Positions 1 to 9,372 of a stretch of DNA of 64,000 bases are shown here, piece after piece. The DNA is taken from positions 372,001-436,000 of the forward strand of contig NZ_VCIG01000038.1 of assembly GCF_006345815.1 (NCBI RefSeq), given 5' to 3'. Below the pieces are notes generated by a model, which saw only the letters and a list, made by a program, of their open reading frames with translations, did not search any database and was not told where the DNA came from. Position numbers and translations under genes: made by a program. Each line of letters starts with the position of its first letter. Within the stretch, counting starts at the first letter, position 1. This DNA comes from Ochrobactrum sp. CGA5. Lineage in GTDB: Bacteria > Pseudomonadota > Alphaproteobacteria > Rhizobiales > Rhizobiaceae.

Positions 1-248
1 CCACTTTACTGATCCTGTGATGATGCCTCGTTTCATAAGGGTTGGCTGACGCGACAAGATCGCTATATAGAGACGGAAAGGGTAGGAAGAGCTCAGCCTG
101 ATCGAGCCTGGTAATTCTCTACTGGGAAAGCGGCTTTTTTCCTTTGAACCGGGAAAATTGGATGATATAGAGACGCGCGCTTTCGAGGGGCGGTTCAATA
201 TCTGAGACGAATTATAGTGCGTTCTGAGGAATGCTCTTCGGTTCAGAA
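1..248. other. Upstream region of tRNA-Leu, no gene seen
   Basis: No open frame with a ribosome binding site is visible on either strand. The segment ends directly at the tRNA and presumably holds its promoter. An AT-rich ATTATAG at about 210-216 could be a -10 element, but no convincing -35 partner is visible. Confidence 0.4.
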
Positions 249-331
249 GCGGATGTGGCGAAATTGGTAGACGCACCAGATTTAGGTTCTGGCGGGAGAC
301 CGTGGGGGTTCGAGTCCCTCCATCCGCACCA
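249..331 (+). tRNA. tRNA-Leu (anticodon UAG)
   Basis: The acceptor arms GCGGATG and CATCCGC pair perfectly and are followed by discriminator A and an encoded CCA. The anticodon stem CCAGA/TCTGG encloses a seven-base loop with TAG at 283-285, reading CUN leucine codons. The T arm contains GGTTCGAGTCC. The 83-nt length fits a leucine type II tRNA with a short variable arm. tig starts 88 bases downstream with no obvious terminator between, so the two could share a transcript. Confidence 0.97.
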
Positions 332-419
332 ACTGCCATAAGGCAAAAGAATTTCTCTCCCGCGACAAGGCAAACAAGCCGGTGACGGCGGGATAATGAC
401 AAGAAGTGAAGGTTTGAAC

Positions 420-1853
420 ATGCAGGTTACCGAAACGCTCAATGAAGGGCTGAAGCGCGAGATCAAAGTCGTGGTTCCGGCCAAGGACCTCGAAGCCAAG
501 CTCTCGGAGCGGCTCGAAACTGCGCGTGGTCGCGCACGCATCAACGGATTCCGTCCGGGCAAGGTGCCTGCAGGTCATCTGCGCAAGATGTACGGCAAAT
601 CCTTCATGGCCGAGATCGTCAACGAAATCCTCAACGACTCGTCGCGTTCGCTTCTCGCTGAACGTAACGAAAAGTCAGCTACCCAGCCTGAAGTTATCAT
701 GTCGGAAGATGAAAAAGAGGCCGAACAGGTTCTCGACGGCAAGGCCGATTTCGTTTTCTCGCTGAACTACGAAGTTCTCCCGGCCATTGAAGTCAAAGAC
801 TTCTCGAAGATCGCGGTTACCCGTGAAGTCGTCGATATTTCAGATGAAGAAGTCGACGATCAGGTCAAGCGCATCGCTTCTTCGACCCGCACCTTTGAAA
901 CCAAGAAGGGTAAGGCTGAAAACGAAGACCGCGTCACGATCGACTATCTCGGTAAGCTCGATGGCGAGCCGTTTGAAGGTGGTGCGGACAATGATGCGCA
1001 GCTCGTTCTCGGTTCCGGCCAGTTTATTCCGGGATTTGAAGAACAGCTCGTCGGTGTCAAGGCTGGCGACGAGAAGGTCATCACCGTGACCTTCCCGGCT
1101 GAGTACGGCGCCGCTCATCTGGCTGGCAAGGAAGCGACCTTCGACATCAAGGTCAAGGAAGTTGCCAAGCCAAATGAACTCGTTCTCGATGACGAAACCG
1201 CGAAGAAGCTTGGTATCGAATCGCTTGAGCGCCTGCGTCAGGTTGTTCGCGAGCAGATCGAAAGCCAGTACGGTCAGATTACCCGCCAGAAGGTCAAGCG
1301 TCAGATTCTCGACGCTCTGGACGGTGATTACCAGTTCGAAACGCCGCAGAAGCTTGTTGATGCCGAATTCAATAACATCTGGCAGCAGATCAATTTTGAC
1401 CTGCAGCAGGCTGGTCGCACCTTCGAAGACGAAGAAACCACCGAAGAAGCTGCTCGCGAAGAATATCGCAAGCTTGCTGAGCGTCGCGTACGCCTCGGCC
1501 TTGTTCTGTCGGAGATCGGTGAGAAGGCAGGTGTAGAAGTTTCTGAAGAAGAACTGCAGCGCGCTGTATATGATCAGGTTCGTCGCTATCCGGGGCAGGA
1601 AAAGGAAATCTACGAATTCCTGCGCAAGACGCCGGATGCCGTTGCCAACCTGCGTGCCCCGATCTTTGAAGAGAAGGTCGTTGACCATCTGCTCGCAAAC
1701 ATCAACGTCACCGACAAGAAGGTGTCGAAGGAAGAGCTGACGGCTGAAGACGAAGATGCTGCTTCGGAGGCAAAGCCAGCCAAGAAGGCTGCTGCCAAGA
1801 AGAAGGCTGCTCCTAAGAAGAAAGCTGACGAAGGTAAGTCTGAAGAGGCTTGA
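420..1853 (+). CDS. tig: Trigger factor, ribosome-associated chaperone
   Basis: This is the ribosome-bound chaperone and peptidyl-prolyl isomerase that meets nascent chains at the exit tunnel. The 477-residue protein has the ribosome-docking loop GFRPGKVP at about 43-50, an FKBP-type PPIase domain around 168-250 and a helical substrate-binding C-terminal region. It ends in a Lys/Ala-rich tail, which is common in Hyphomicrobiales. An in-frame ATG at 396 exists, but 420 is preferred because GAAGG lies 7 bases before it and MQVTETL is the family's usual start. A rho-independent terminator follows. Identification is secure. Confidence 0.97.
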   Translation: MQVTETLNEGLKREIKVVVPAKDLEAKLSERLETARGRARINGFRPGKVPAGHLRKMYGKSFMAEIVNEILNDSSRSLLAERNEKSATQPEVIMSEDEKEAEQVLDGKADFVFSLNYEVLPAIEVKDFSKIAVTREVVDISDEEVDDQVKRIASSTRTFETKKGKAENEDRVTIDYLGKLDGEPFEGGADNDAQLVLGSGQFIPGFEEQLVGVKAGDEKVITVTFPAEYGAAHLAGKEATFDIKVKEVAKPNELVLDDETAKKLGIESLERLRQVVREQIESQYGQITRQKVKRQILDALDGDYQFETPQKLVDAEFNNIWQQINFDLQQAGRTFEDEETTEEAAREEYRKLAERRVRLGLVLSEIGEKAGVEVSEEELQRAVYDQVRRYPGQEKEIYEFLRKTPDAVANLRAPIFEEKVVDHLLANINVTDKKVSKEELTAEDEDAASEAKPAKKAAAKKKAAPKKKADEGKSEEA

Positions 1854-1880
1854 TCTTTGCTTATGGTATGAATTTGGAAA

Positions 1881-1911
1881 GGCCGCGCATAGCGCGGCCT
1901 TTTCGTTTTTC
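1881..1911 (+). terminator. Rho-independent terminator after tig
   Basis: GGCCGCGC at 1881-1888 pairs with GCGCGGCC at 1892-1899 over a three-base loop. It is followed by a T-rich tract. Confidence 0.9.
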
Positions 1912-2012
1912 GTTCATGGAATTGGTGGCTGAAAAGCTTGCATCCGGTGGGGCTTTGCTCTAGCCAATACAACAATCAGTTTCAGCCCAATCACAGTATT
2001 ATCGAGCCAGTA

Positions 2013-3515
2013 ATGTCCCTAATCGATACGCGTACACCTGAACCTAAACGCTTTATCTCCGGCGCGACCGGCGACTGGGAAGTCGTCATCGGCATGGAAG
2101 TCCATGCGCAGGTCACGTCAGAATCGAAGCTGTTTTCCGGCGCTTCAACCTCGTTCGGTGCGGAGCCGAATTCGAATGTTTCTCTGGTTGATGCTGCCAT
2201 GCCGGGCATGCTGCCCGTCATCAATCTGGAGTGCGTCAAGCAGGCGGTTCGTACGGGCATCGGGCTCAACGCTCAGATCAATCTGAAGTCGGTTTTTGAC
2301 CGCAAGAACTATTTCTATCCCGATTTGCCACAGGGCTATCAGATTTCACAGTTCAAGCAGCCAATCGTTGGCGAGGGCAAGATCATGATTTCGGTCGGCC
2401 CGGACAATAAGGGCCAGTTTGAAGACGTGGAAATCGGTATCGAGCGCCTGCATCTGGAACAGGATGCGGGCAAGTCCATGCACGACCAGCATCCGACGAT
2501 GTCCTATGTGGACCTGAACCGTTCTGGCGTCGCCTTGATGGAAATCGTGTCGAAGCCGGATCTGCGCTCGTCGGATGAAGCACGCGCATATCTGACCAAG
2601 CTCCGTACGATTGTCCGTTATCTCGGCACCTGCGACGGAAATATGGATGAAGGCTCCATGCGCGCTGACGTAAACGTCTCCGTACGCCGTCCGGGTGGTG
2701 AATTCGGCACGCGTTGTGAGATCAAGAACGTCAATTCGATTCGTTTCGTCGGTCAAGCAATTGAATATGAGGCGCGTCGTCAGATCGCCATTCTCGAGGA
2801 CGGTGGCTCCATCGATCAGGAAACTCGCTTGTTCGATCCTGTAAAGGGCGAAACCCGGTCTATGCGCTCCAAGGAAGAAGCGCATGATTATCGTTATTTC
2901 CCCGATCCTGACCTTCTCCCGTTGGAGTTCGACCAGGCATTCGTGGATGCGCTGGCAGCCGATCTGCCGGAACTACCGGATGTCAAGAAGCAGCGCCTCG
3001 TAGAGAAGCAGGGCATCTCAATCTACGATGCATCGATTCTGGTTACCGAGAAGGCCATTGCTGACTATTATGAAGCAGTTGCTGCCGGTCGTGACGGCAA
3101 GGCTGCGGCAAACTGGGTGATCAACGACCTTCTTGGTGCGCTGAACAAGGCCGGAAAGGACATAGAGGAATCGCCCGTCAGCCCCGAACAGCTCGGTGCG
3201 GTCATCGATCTTATCAAGGAAGGCACGATTTCCGGTAAGATCGCCAAGGATCTTTTCGAGATCGTCTGGAATGAGGGGGGGGACCCGAGGAAGCTGGTTG
3301 AAGAACGTGGCATGAAGCAGGTCACGGACACCGGTGCCATCGAGAAAGCCGTTGACGACGTTATCGCCGCCAACCCGGACAAGGTTGAGCAAGCGAAGGC
3401 CAAGCCGACATTGGCTGGTTGGTTCGTCGGTCAGGTCATGAAGGCAACTGGCGGTAAAGCCAACCCGCAATCCGTCAATGAACTGGTCAAGGCCAAGCTC
3501 GGGATTGAAGAGTGA
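2013..3515 (+). CDS. gatB: Asp-tRNA(Asn)/Glu-tRNA(Gln) amidotransferase subunit B
   Basis: GatB is the kinase/transamidase partner of the GatCAB complex, which converts Glu-tRNA(Gln) to Gln-tRNA(Gln) and, in many bacteria, Asp-tRNA(Asn) to Asn-tRNA(Asn). The 500-residue protein begins [11 protein letters not shown] and carries [11 protein letters not shown] and the family signature [17 protein letters not shown]. The C-terminal helical YqeY-like tRNA-binding region ends at AKLGIEE. A frame open from 1938 adds 25 non-conserved residues, so the ATG at 2013 is chosen. gatA and gatC are not adjacent. A run of eight G at about 3275-3282 leaves the frame intact. The stop overlaps the next start. 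Confidence 0.96.
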   Translation: MSLIDTRTPEPKRFISGATGDWEVVIGMEVHAQVTSESKLFSGASTSFGAEPNSNVSLVDAAMPGMLPVINLECVKQAVRTGIGLNAQINLKSVFDRKNYFYPDLPQGYQISQFKQPIVGEGKIMISVGPDNKGQFEDVEIGIERLHLEQDAGKSMHDQHPTMSYVDLNRSGVALMEIVSKPDLRSSDEARAYLTKLRTIVRYLGTCDGNMDEGSMRADVNVSVRRPGGEFGTRCEIKNVNSIRFVGQAIEYEARRQIAILEDGGSIDQETRLFDPVKGETRSMRSKEEAHDYRYFPDPDLLPLEFDQAFVDALAADLPELPDVKKQRLVEKQGISIYDASILVTEKAIADYYEAVAAGRDGKAAANWVINDLLGALNKAGKDIEESPVSPEQLGAVIDLIKEGTISGKIAKDLFEIVWNEGGDPRKLVEERGMKQVTDTGAIEKAVDDVIAANPDKVEQAKAKPTLAGWFVGQVMKATGGKANPQSVNELVKAKLGIEE

Positions 3516-4018
3516 TGTGGGTCAGGAGCGCGACCGAAGCCGATCTCAAGGCAGTGCATGAACTGCTTGTATCGACCTGGCACGCGACCTTTGATGATAT
3601 CCTTGGGCGGGAAATGGTGGATGCCGTTACCGCCCAATGGCACAGCATTGCTGTTCTGAAGGCCAATCTGAAGAAGCCCTATTCGGAATTCATCGTCGCC
3701 GATAACGGTAATGGTGGCATTGACGGCATGGCTTTTGCCAGCCAGTCGGAAGAAGGCAAGGCTTCGCTGCATCAGCTTTATGTTCGTCCCGACACACAGG
3801 TTCAGGGTATCGGGACGATGCTTCTCGCTGAAATCGAAATGGCTTTTCCCGATGTTCGTACGATGAAGCTCGAAGTGATCGAGAGAAACGCTAAAGCGGT
3901 AAATTTTTACGAGCGCAAAGGTTATGCCAAAGTCGGCCGAAACGAAGATTGGGGTGATCCCAATTGCAAGGAACCGGTGCTGGTGATGGAAAAATCGCTC
4001 GAAAGCTGGAATATGTAA
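3515..4018 (+). CDS. GNAT-family N-acetyltransferase
   Basis: A 167-residue acyl-CoA-dependent acetyltransferase of the GNAT fold, substrate unknown. The acetyl-CoA pyrophosphate-binding motif is visible as QVQGIGTMLL at about 95-104. The C-terminal strand-helix LEVIERNAKAVNFYERKGY is typical of the family. The ATG at 3515 overlaps the gatB stop by one base, so the gene is probably translationally coupled to gatB. A GTG at 3512 would add one methionine. Small-molecule and protein acetylation are equally possible, and the context does not decide. Confidence 0.85.
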   Translation: MWVRSATEADLKAVHELLVSTWHATFDDILGREMVDAVTAQWHSIAVLKANLKKPYSEFIVADNGNGGIDGMAFASQSEEGKASLHQLYVRPDTQVQGIGTMLLAEIEMAFPDVRTMKLEVIERNAKAVNFYERKGYAKVGRNEDWGDPNCKEPVLVMEKSLESWNM

Positions 4019-4125
4019 AATAAGTTTTCCGCAACTGGGACCGGTTTAGGGTTCAGGATATGCGAGAACTCGAAAGCCTGAAAGGGCACGCTTGCAGCTC
4101 ATCATACTCTTGTGACAGCGGCAAC

Positions 4126-4154
4126 TTGACCCTTGCCTTGGCCGGTCGATAGGG
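4126..4154 (+). promoter_or_regulatory. Possible promoter of the NDUFA12-like gene
   Basis: TTGACC at 4126-4131 and ATAGGG at 4149-4154 are separated by 17 bases. This fits the alphaproteobacterial sigma-70 pattern of a strong -35 with a degenerate -10. It lies about 60 bases before the start codon. Confidence 0.4.
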
Positions 4155-4216
4155 CCATAAGCAAGAAAACCCGGTGGTTTCGGTCACCCGTGGCAATAAT
4201 GGATCTGGAATAGGTC

Positions 4217-4627
4217 ATGAAGAAATTTATTACGCAAGTGTTCACCTGGTGGAACGGCCAGACTCTAGGCACACGGTTTCATACGTGGCGTAAGGGCGAG
4301 CGGGTTGGTGAGGACGAGTTCGGCAATATCTATTATCAGGGCGGCAAGGACTCTGAAGGTCGCACGCGTCGCTGGGTAATCTTCAATGGCTATGCGGAAG
4401 CAAGTGCTATTCCTCCCGGCTGGCATGGCTGGATGCATCATCGCGTCGACACGCCGCCTACCAAGGAAGACTACAAGCCGCGTGACTGGCAGAAGCCGCA
4501 CCTGCAGAACCTGACCGGTTCTCCGTTGGCTTATCGTCCCAAGGGTGCTATCGCCCGTCCAGGTACAGAACCTGCGGAACGCCCCCGTGTGACTGGCGAG
4601 TATGATGCTTGGACGCCGGGCAACTGA
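4217..4627 (+). CDS. NDUFA12-like NADH:ubiquinone oxidoreductase subunit
   Basis: A 136-residue protein of the NDUFA12/B17.2 family, a supernumerary subunit of respiratory complex I shared by mitochondria and alphaproteobacteria. Visible hallmarks are the N-terminal WWNGQTLGTRFHTW, then GEDEFGNIYYQ, GRTRRWVIFNGYAEASAIPPGWHGWMHH and the Pro-rich stretch beginning KEDYKPRDWQKPH. There is no signal peptide or membrane segment, consistent with a peripheral matrix-arm protein. The nuo operon is not in this window. A terminator follows at once, so it is probably monocistronic. Confidence 0.93.
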   Translation: MKKFITQVFTWWNGQTLGTRFHTWRKGERVGEDEFGNIYYQGGKDSEGRTRRWVIFNGYAEASAIPPGWHGWMHHRVDTPPTKEDYKPRDWQKPHLQNLTGSPLAYRPKGAIARPGTEPAERPRVTGEYDAWTPGN

Positions 4628-4646
4628 TAATCAGGCTTGTTATTTG

Positions 4647-4676
4647 TCCGGCGCATTAATTCGCGCCGGATTTCTT
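4647..4676 (+). terminator. Rho-independent terminator after the NDUFA12-like gene
   Basis: TCCGGCGC at 4647-4654 pairs with GCGCCGGA at 4663-4670 over an eight-base loop. It is followed by TTTCTT. Confidence 0.85.
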
Positions 4677-4824
4677 ATATGTCAGCCTTTTGACGCTATT
4701 GCGGAAAAGGTTTGAGGATAGTTGGCTCGCTGCCTACCGATGGAAGCATTGCGGCTTGCGGCATGGCAACGAATCGTCACATTTCATGCTTAGGAATTAT
4801 TCCGGCTCAATTTAAACCCTTTGG

Positions 4825-5295
4825 ATGCGGATCTCCGTTTTGACGAAGCAATCTCACGGCGCGGCTGGCAACGGGAAAAACTTGATCAAAAGGGTTGTTC
4901 AGCTTGCCCTGATTTCATTAATTGCGACCACCAGCAGCTTCCAGACAGCCATGGCTGAACGCATCACCAACCCGGTTGCTGAGTTCTCAGGTCTGGATAA
5001 AATCACCGGACGCATCACTACATTTGACGTTTATATCAATGAGACTGTTCAGTTCGGCGCCCTACAGGTAACGCCGAAAGTGTGCTATTCCCGCACGGAG
5101 AACGAAGCGCCTCGTACGGATGCTTTCGTTGAAGTCGACGAAATTACGCTGGATCGTAAGATTCGACGTATCTTTACCGGCTGGATGTTCGCTGATAGTC
5201 CAGGTCTGAACGCTGTCGAGCATCCGATCTATGATGTCTGGCTGAAGGACTGCAAGCAGAAGTCGGAAGTTCCACCACCGGATCAGCGTAACTGA
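4825..5295 (+). CDS. DUF2155 exported protein
   Basis: A 156-residue DUF2155 protein, conserved in alphaproteobacteria and of unknown biochemical role. The N-terminus has basic residues, a hydrophobic stretch around residues 24-40 and a likely signal peptidase site after TAMA, so a periplasmic location is expected. The domain shows AEFSGLDKITGRITTFDVYINETVQFGAL-type sequence with two cysteines (VCYSR and KDCKQ) that may form a disulfide. In the wider group it often sits near NDUFA12-like and aat genes, as here. It converges on aat, which ends 10 bases away. Confidence 0.85.
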   Translation: MRISVLTKQSHGAAGNGKNLIKRVVQLALISLIATTSSFQTAMAERITNPVAEFSGLDKITGRITTFDVYINETVQFGALQVTPKVCYSRTENEAPRTDAFVEVDEITLDRKIRRIFTGWMFADSPGLNAVEHPIYDVWLKDCKQKSEVPPPDQRN

Positions 5296-5305
5296 CAGTA
5301 GCTCA

Positions 5306-5920
5306 TTAGAAGCAAGCGTTTCCTTCGAGCGCGCTTTCCAGTAGTTTCTCGTATTTTTCTCTTGGAACTTCCACAGCGCCGAATCTTTCGAGATGTGGTG
5401 TGGTGAACTGTGTATCAAGAAGCACGAAGCCTCGACTGATCAGATGCTGGACCAGATAGGCGAGGCAGACCTTTGAAGCATCCCGCTTACGCGTGAACAT
5501 GCTCTCGCCGAAAAAGGCGCGCCCGAGCGTGACGCCATAAAGTCCACCGACGAGCTGTCCGTCATGCCAGGCTTCGACTGTGTGGCAATGTCCGACTTCA
5601 AATAGTTTCTTATAGGCTTCGCGGATCGGTCCATTGATCCAGGTACGCGCTCGCTCGCCCGTTCCGCTGGCGCAGCCCTCAATCACACCCTCGAAATCGC
5701 TATCGAGCTTTATATCAAAAATACCCTGGCGGATTGTCTTCTGAAGGCTTTTCGGCATGTGAAAGCTGTCAAGGGGGATAACACCACGCCTCTCTGGACG
5801 GACCCAGAAGACCTCGGGATCGTCGGCTTCTTCAGCCATGGGAAATACTCCCGTGGCATAGGCCCGCAGGAGTAACTCCGGTTCGATTGAATAGTCGTCC
5901 GGGGACACTCCTGCGGTCAC
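5306..5920 (-). CDS. aat: Leucyl/phenylalanyl-tRNA--protein transferase
   Basis: Aat adds Leu or Phe from aminoacyl-tRNA to proteins with N-terminal Arg or Lys, making N-degrons for ClpS/ClpAP. The 204-residue product shows the family sequence [34 protein letters not shown] and [18 protein letters not shown], and near the C-terminus [16 protein letters not shown]. The frame is open from 6097, but that extension overlaps accC and is not family-like. A GTG at 5920 is chosen: it lies 5 bases after the accC stop and no ATG is available. It is the last gene of the aroQ-accB-accC-aat operon. Confidence 0.93.
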   Translation of the reverse strand: MTAGVSPDDYSIEPELLLRAYATGVFPMAEEADDPEVFWVRPERRGVIPLDSFHMPKSLQKTIRQGIFDIKLDSDFEGVIEGCASGTGERARTWINGPIREAYKKLFEVGHCHTVEAWHDGQLVGGLYGVTLGRAFFGESMFTRKRDASKVCLAYLVQHLISRGFVLLDTQFTTPHLERFGAVEVPREKYEKLLESALEGNACF

Positions 5921-5925
5921 TTTCG

Positions 5926-7284
5926 TCAGGCGCTTTCGCTTTTGGTTTTCTTGGCCAGATATTTCTCCAGCCAATGAATGTCGTAATCGCCATTGGCGAT
6001 GTCCTGATTGGCAATCAGGTCTTGGAAAAGCGGCAGGGTGGTTTTCACACCGTCGACCACGAACTCGTCCAGCGCGCGGCGCAGACGCATCATGCATTCG
6101 ACGCGATTGCGACCGTGCACGATGAGCTTACCGATAAGGCTGTCATAATAAGGCGGAATGCGATAGCCGGAATAAACACCTGAATCCACGCGGATGCCAA
6201 GGCCACCTGGCGTATGATAATGCGTGATCAGGCCCGGCGAAGGCGCAAAGGTGAGCGGATCTTCAGCGTTGATACGGCATTCAATGGCGTGGCCAGAGAA
6301 GCGAATATCCTTCTGCTTTACCGACAGGCCGAGACCGGCCGCGACGCGAATCTGCTCGTGAACGAGATCGATACCTGTGATTGCTTCCGTAATTGGATGC
6401 TCCACCTGAAGGCGCGTATTCATTTCAATGAAATAAAACTCGCCGTCTTCATATAGGAATTCGATCGTTCCGGCACCGCGATAGCCCAATTCCGCACAGG
6501 CATTGGCGCAGACCATTCCGATCTTTTCGCGTGCTTCGGCATTGAGCGCCGGTGAATTGGCTTCTTCCCAAACCTTTTGGTGGCGGCGCTGCAGCGAGCA
6601 GTCGCGTTCGCCTAGATGGATGGCATTACCTGCACCGTCGCCCATGACCTGAACTTCGATGTGCCGCGGCTTTTCGAGATATTTCTCGATATAGACTGCG
6701 TCGTCACCGAATGCCGCGCCCGCTTCGGAACGAGCAGTTGCCAGCGCCACCGAAAGATCTTCTTCGCTGCGCGCGACTTTCATGCCTCGTCCGCCACCGC
6801 CGGCCGAAGCCTTTATGATGACCGGATAACCGATTTCCTTCGCGATGCGAGCGGCTTCAGCGTCATCCGTTACGCCGCCATCCGAACCGGGAACAACCGG
6901 AATACCGAGGCGCTTTGCAGTGCGCTTGGCTTCGATCTTGTCGCCCATAATGCGGATATGTGAGGCGGTAGGGCCAATGAAGGTTATGTCGTGTGCTTCG
7001 AGGATTTCCGCGAACTTGGCGTTCTCAGACAGGAAGCCGTAACCTGGATGGATTGCGTCAGCGCCTGTGATCTCGCATGCAGCAACGATCTGATGGATGT
7101 TCAGATAGCTGTCGCGCGACGGCGGCGGTCCGATGCAGACGCTTTCATCTGCCAGACGCACGTGCATCGCGTCGGCGTCTGCCGTGGAGTGAACGGCGAC
7201 TGTCTTGATGCCCAGTTCCTTACAAGCCCTGAGCACGCGAAGAGCGATTTCGCCACGATTGGCTATGAGTATCTTTTGAAACAT
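5926..7284 (-). CDS. accC: Biotin carboxylase subunit of acetyl-CoA carboxylase
   Basis: AccC carboxylates the biotin on AccB using ATP and bicarbonate, the first half-reaction of malonyl-CoA synthesis. The 452-residue protein starts [17 protein letters not shown]. It has the ATP-grasp glycine loop [13 protein letters not shown], the segment [42 protein letters not shown] and the active-site [11 protein letters not shown] region. An ATG seven codons upstream at 7305 is possible, but neither start has a strong ribosome binding site; the shorter one matches the family. It lies 44 bases after accB in the same operon. Confidence 0.97.
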   Translation of the reverse strand: MFQKILIANRGEIALRVLRACKELGIKTVAVHSTADADAMHVRLADESVCIGPPPSRDSYLNIHQIVAACEITGADAIHPGYGFLSENAKFAEILEAHDITFIGPTASHIRIMGDKIEAKRTAKRLGIPVVPGSDGGVTDDAEAARIAKEIGYPVIIKASAGGGGRGMKVARSEEDLSVALATARSEAGAAFGDDAVYIEKYLEKPRHIEVQVMGDGAGNAIHLGERDCSLQRRHQKVWEEANSPALNAEAREKIGMVCANACAELGYRGAGTIEFLYEDGEFYFIEMNTRLQVEHPITEAITGIDLVHEQIRVAAGLGLSVKQKDIRFSGHAIECRINAEDPLTFAPSPGLITHYHTPGGLGIRVDSGVYSGYRIPPYYDSLIGKLIVHGRNRVECMMRLRRALDEFVVDGVKTTLPLFQDLIANQDIANGDYDIHWLEKYLAKKTKSESA

Positions 7285-7328
7285 TGCGCTTTGCTGCCCG
7301 TTCATTGAATAAGCCGTAATCTGTAATC

Positions 7329-7796
7329 TTATTCGATTACAACGAGCGGCTCACCGAATTCCACCGGCTGAGCGTCTTCGATGAGGATGGCCTTGACCGT
7401 ACCAGCACGCGGGGCCGGGATCTGGTTCATTGTCTTCATGGCTTCAATGATCAGAAGCGTCTGACCTTCCTTGACCTGAGCACCAACCTCGATGAAGTTG
7501 CGGGCGCCCGGAGCAGGAGCGAGATAGGCGGTACCAACCATCGGCGACGGAACGGCGTTCTTCGAAAGATCGGCCTTGGTAGGTTCGGCGGCTACAGCAG
7601 CCGACGCCACCGGCGCAGCGGCGATAGGAGCTGCTGCTGGCATAACGGTAGCTGCGGCCTGAACCGTGACCTTGCGCGAAACGCGGATACGAAGATCACC
7701 GTGCTCCACTTCGATATCGGTCAGGTCGGTTTCGTTGAGAATGTCCGCCAGGTCGCGGATCGTTTCCTTATCAATAACGGAATTTTTGTTGGACAT
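7329..7796 (-). CDS. accB: Biotin carboxyl carrier protein of acetyl-CoA carboxylase
   Basis: A 155-residue carrier whose biotinylated lysine shuttles carboxyl groups between AccC and the carboxyltransferase. The C-terminal biotinyl domain has the target lysine in [11 protein letters not shown], with Thr after the Lys as is common in alphaproteobacteria. An Ala-rich flexible linker of about 40 residues (around 53-82) precedes it. The ATG at 7796 is chosen because [20 protein letters not shown] is the conserved start. AAAGGGG precedes it, and the aroQ stop is one base upstream, implying translational coupling. Confidence 0.97.
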   Translation of the reverse strand: MSNKNSVIDKETIRDLADILNETDLTDIEVEHGDLRIRVSRKVTVQAAATVMPAAAPIAAAPVASAAVAAEPTKADLSKNAVPSPMVGTAYLAPAPGARNFIEVGAQVKEGQTLLIIEAMKTMNQIPAPRAGTVKAILIEDAQPVEFGEPLVVIE

Positions 7797-7797
7797 A

Positions 7798-8271
7798 TCA
7801 GGCCCCTTTAACGCTTTGCCCGTTGTTTTCTTCTTCTTTGGCAATTGCCGCAAGCGCGCGCAGACCGAGCAGATATCCTTCCGCGCCAAAGCCGCAAATA
7901 ACACCTTTGGCGACTGCGGATACATAAGAGTGATGCCGGAAAGCCTCACGCGCATGAATGTTAGAAAGATGCACCTCCACGACCGTTACCTTGGCCGAAC
8001 GGATCGCATCATGAATAGCAACCGAAGTGTGACTATAGGCAGCAGGATTGATAAGGACATAAGCGTCTTTCTCGCCCGCTTCCTGAATCCAGGTCACCAG
8101 ATCGCCTTCGTAATTCGACTGACGGAAGTCGACATCAAGTCCAATTTGTTCAGCCTCACGCTTGCAGTCCGCTTCGATATCCTCGAGCGTCGCAACACCG
8201 TATATCCCCGGTTCTCGTTTGCCGAGAAGGTTGAGATTGGGGCCGTTCAAAACAAAAACCGTTTTTGTCAT
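7798..8271 (-). CDS. aroQ: 3-dehydroquinate dehydratase, type II
   Basis: AroQ converts 3-dehydroquinate to 3-dehydroshikimate in the shikimate pathway. The 157-residue length is right for the small dodecameric type II enzyme. Visible motifs are [20 protein letters not shown] (catalytic Tyr in the IYG turn), [24 protein letters not shown] and [18 protein letters not shown] (catalytic His). The start [10 protein letters not shown] at 8271 is preferred over an upstream ATG at 8328. A TAGAGGG/CCCTCTA inverted repeat (8330-8336, 8355-8361) lies in the leader. It is the first gene of the operon with accB. Confidence 0.96.
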   Translation of the reverse strand: MTKTVFVLNGPNLNLLGKREPGIYGVATLEDIEADCKREAEQIGLDVDFRQSNYEGDLVTWIQEAGEKDAYVLINPAAYSHTSVAIHDAIRSAKVTVVEVHLSNIHAREAFRHHSYVSAVAKGVICGFGAEGYLLGLRALAAIAKEEENNGQSVKGA

Positions 8272-8515
8272 ATCCGTCCGCGACTGATAACGCGCTTCCG
8301 CGAAATTTCGGTACACTTCGCATTTCATATAGAGGGCTTGGACGCAAGTCGAAACCCTCTAAATCATTGCAGAGGTTTTGCCGTACCGGTTTTTCCCGCC
8401 ATTCTTTGCAAAATAAGCAGGCAATACGGTAATTTCCCTTCTCGCAACATAGACAGTTGATGCTACCGCCTAAATTGTTTCACAAAAGTGATCAGTCAAA
8501 CCACTGCTGGTTAGC

Positions 8516-9322
8516 TCAATTTTTTGCAGCAGCGCGCGCAGTGGCGATTCTCTCAGCCAGACCATCGACGCCGATCGCACCAGGAATCAGTTCATCGCCG
8601 ATGATATAGGATGGTGTGCCGGTAATGTTGAGCTGCTGTGCCAGTTGATAGGTCTGCTGGAATGAGCCGGTAATGGCCGGATCTTTCATCTTCTCGCGCA
8701 GCTGTGCTTCATCGGCCCCCAGCTTTACTGCATCGGCGATAGCGGAATCTTCCGTTGCGCGCTCCTGGGCGCCGAGTAGCGTTTGGTGGAACTCGGCATA
8801 TTTTTCCGGCATCAGCGCTCTGAATGCCTGTGCCACGATATGCGCCTTCGCCGAGTCTGGACCAAGAATCGGGAATTCTTTCATGACAAATCGGACATTC
8901 TTGTCAGTTTTCAGGATCGCTTTCATATCCGGTAACGCCCGCTTGCAATAACCACAATTGTAGTCGAAGAACTCGTAGACTGTCACATCGCCGTCTGGAT
9001 TACCGAAGACTGCGTCATGTTTTGGATCGTAAAGGGAAGCGCGATTGGCGGTCAGCACCTGCTTGATCTGTTCCTGCGCCGCATGTGCCTGTTTGGTTTC
9101 CAGTGCGCTTTGCACTTCCAGCATCAGTTCAGGATTCTGGATGAGATAGTTCCGCACGACGTTTTCAATGGCCTGCTGGTTCATCACCATAGAGGCTAAA
9201 GGGGCGGCAGAGCTTTCCACGGTAGTTGGAGTCTGCCGGACAGTGCCAGCATAATAACCCACTGCCAGAGCTGCTATGCCCACAATGCCGCTGGCAACTG
9301 TTATGGAAACTGCGTTCTTCAT
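8516..9322 (-). CDS. DsbA-family periplasmic thiol-disulfide oxidoreductase
   Basis: A 268-residue thioredoxin-fold protein with an N-terminal membrane or signal segment (SGIVGIAALAVGYYAG, about residues 10-26). A helical region ENVVRNYLIQNPELMLEVQ, typical of the ScsC/Com1/BdbD-like subgroup, follows. The redox motif CGYC is in FFDYNCGYCKRALPD and the cis-Pro loop is GTPSYIIGDELIPGA. It probably forms or isomerises disulfides in the periplasm; the redox partner is not in the window. An ATG at 9322 is preferred over a TTG four codons upstream. It is downstream of the M48 protease gene, with a 50-base gap. Confidence 0.92.
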   Translation of the reverse strand: MKNAVSITVASGIVGIAALAVGYYAGTVRQTPTTVESSAAPLASMVMNQQAIENVVRNYLIQNPELMLEVQSALETKQAHAAQEQIKQVLTANRASLYDPKHDAVFGNPDGDVTVYEFFDYNCGYCKRALPDMKAILKTDKNVRFVMKEFPILGPDSAKAHIVAQAFRALMPEKYAEFHQTLLGAQERATEDSAIADAVKLGADEAQLREKMKDPAITGSFQQTYQLAQQLNITGTPSYIIGDELIPGAIGVDGLAERIATARAAAKN

Positions 9323-9372
9323 TCCAAATTCCAATCTGTCTAGAATACCGGTTTCAGGCGCAAACTGCTACC

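Noticed and set aside
840-1688. 282-codon open frame opposite tig
   Set aside because: Antisense shadow of a secure trigger factor gene with no independent support.
3270-3285. Run of eight G in gatB as a phase-variation tract or frameshift
   Set aside because: The reading frame continues as conserved GatB sequence ([10 protein letters not shown]) and the gene is essential, so neither phase variation nor disruption is supported.
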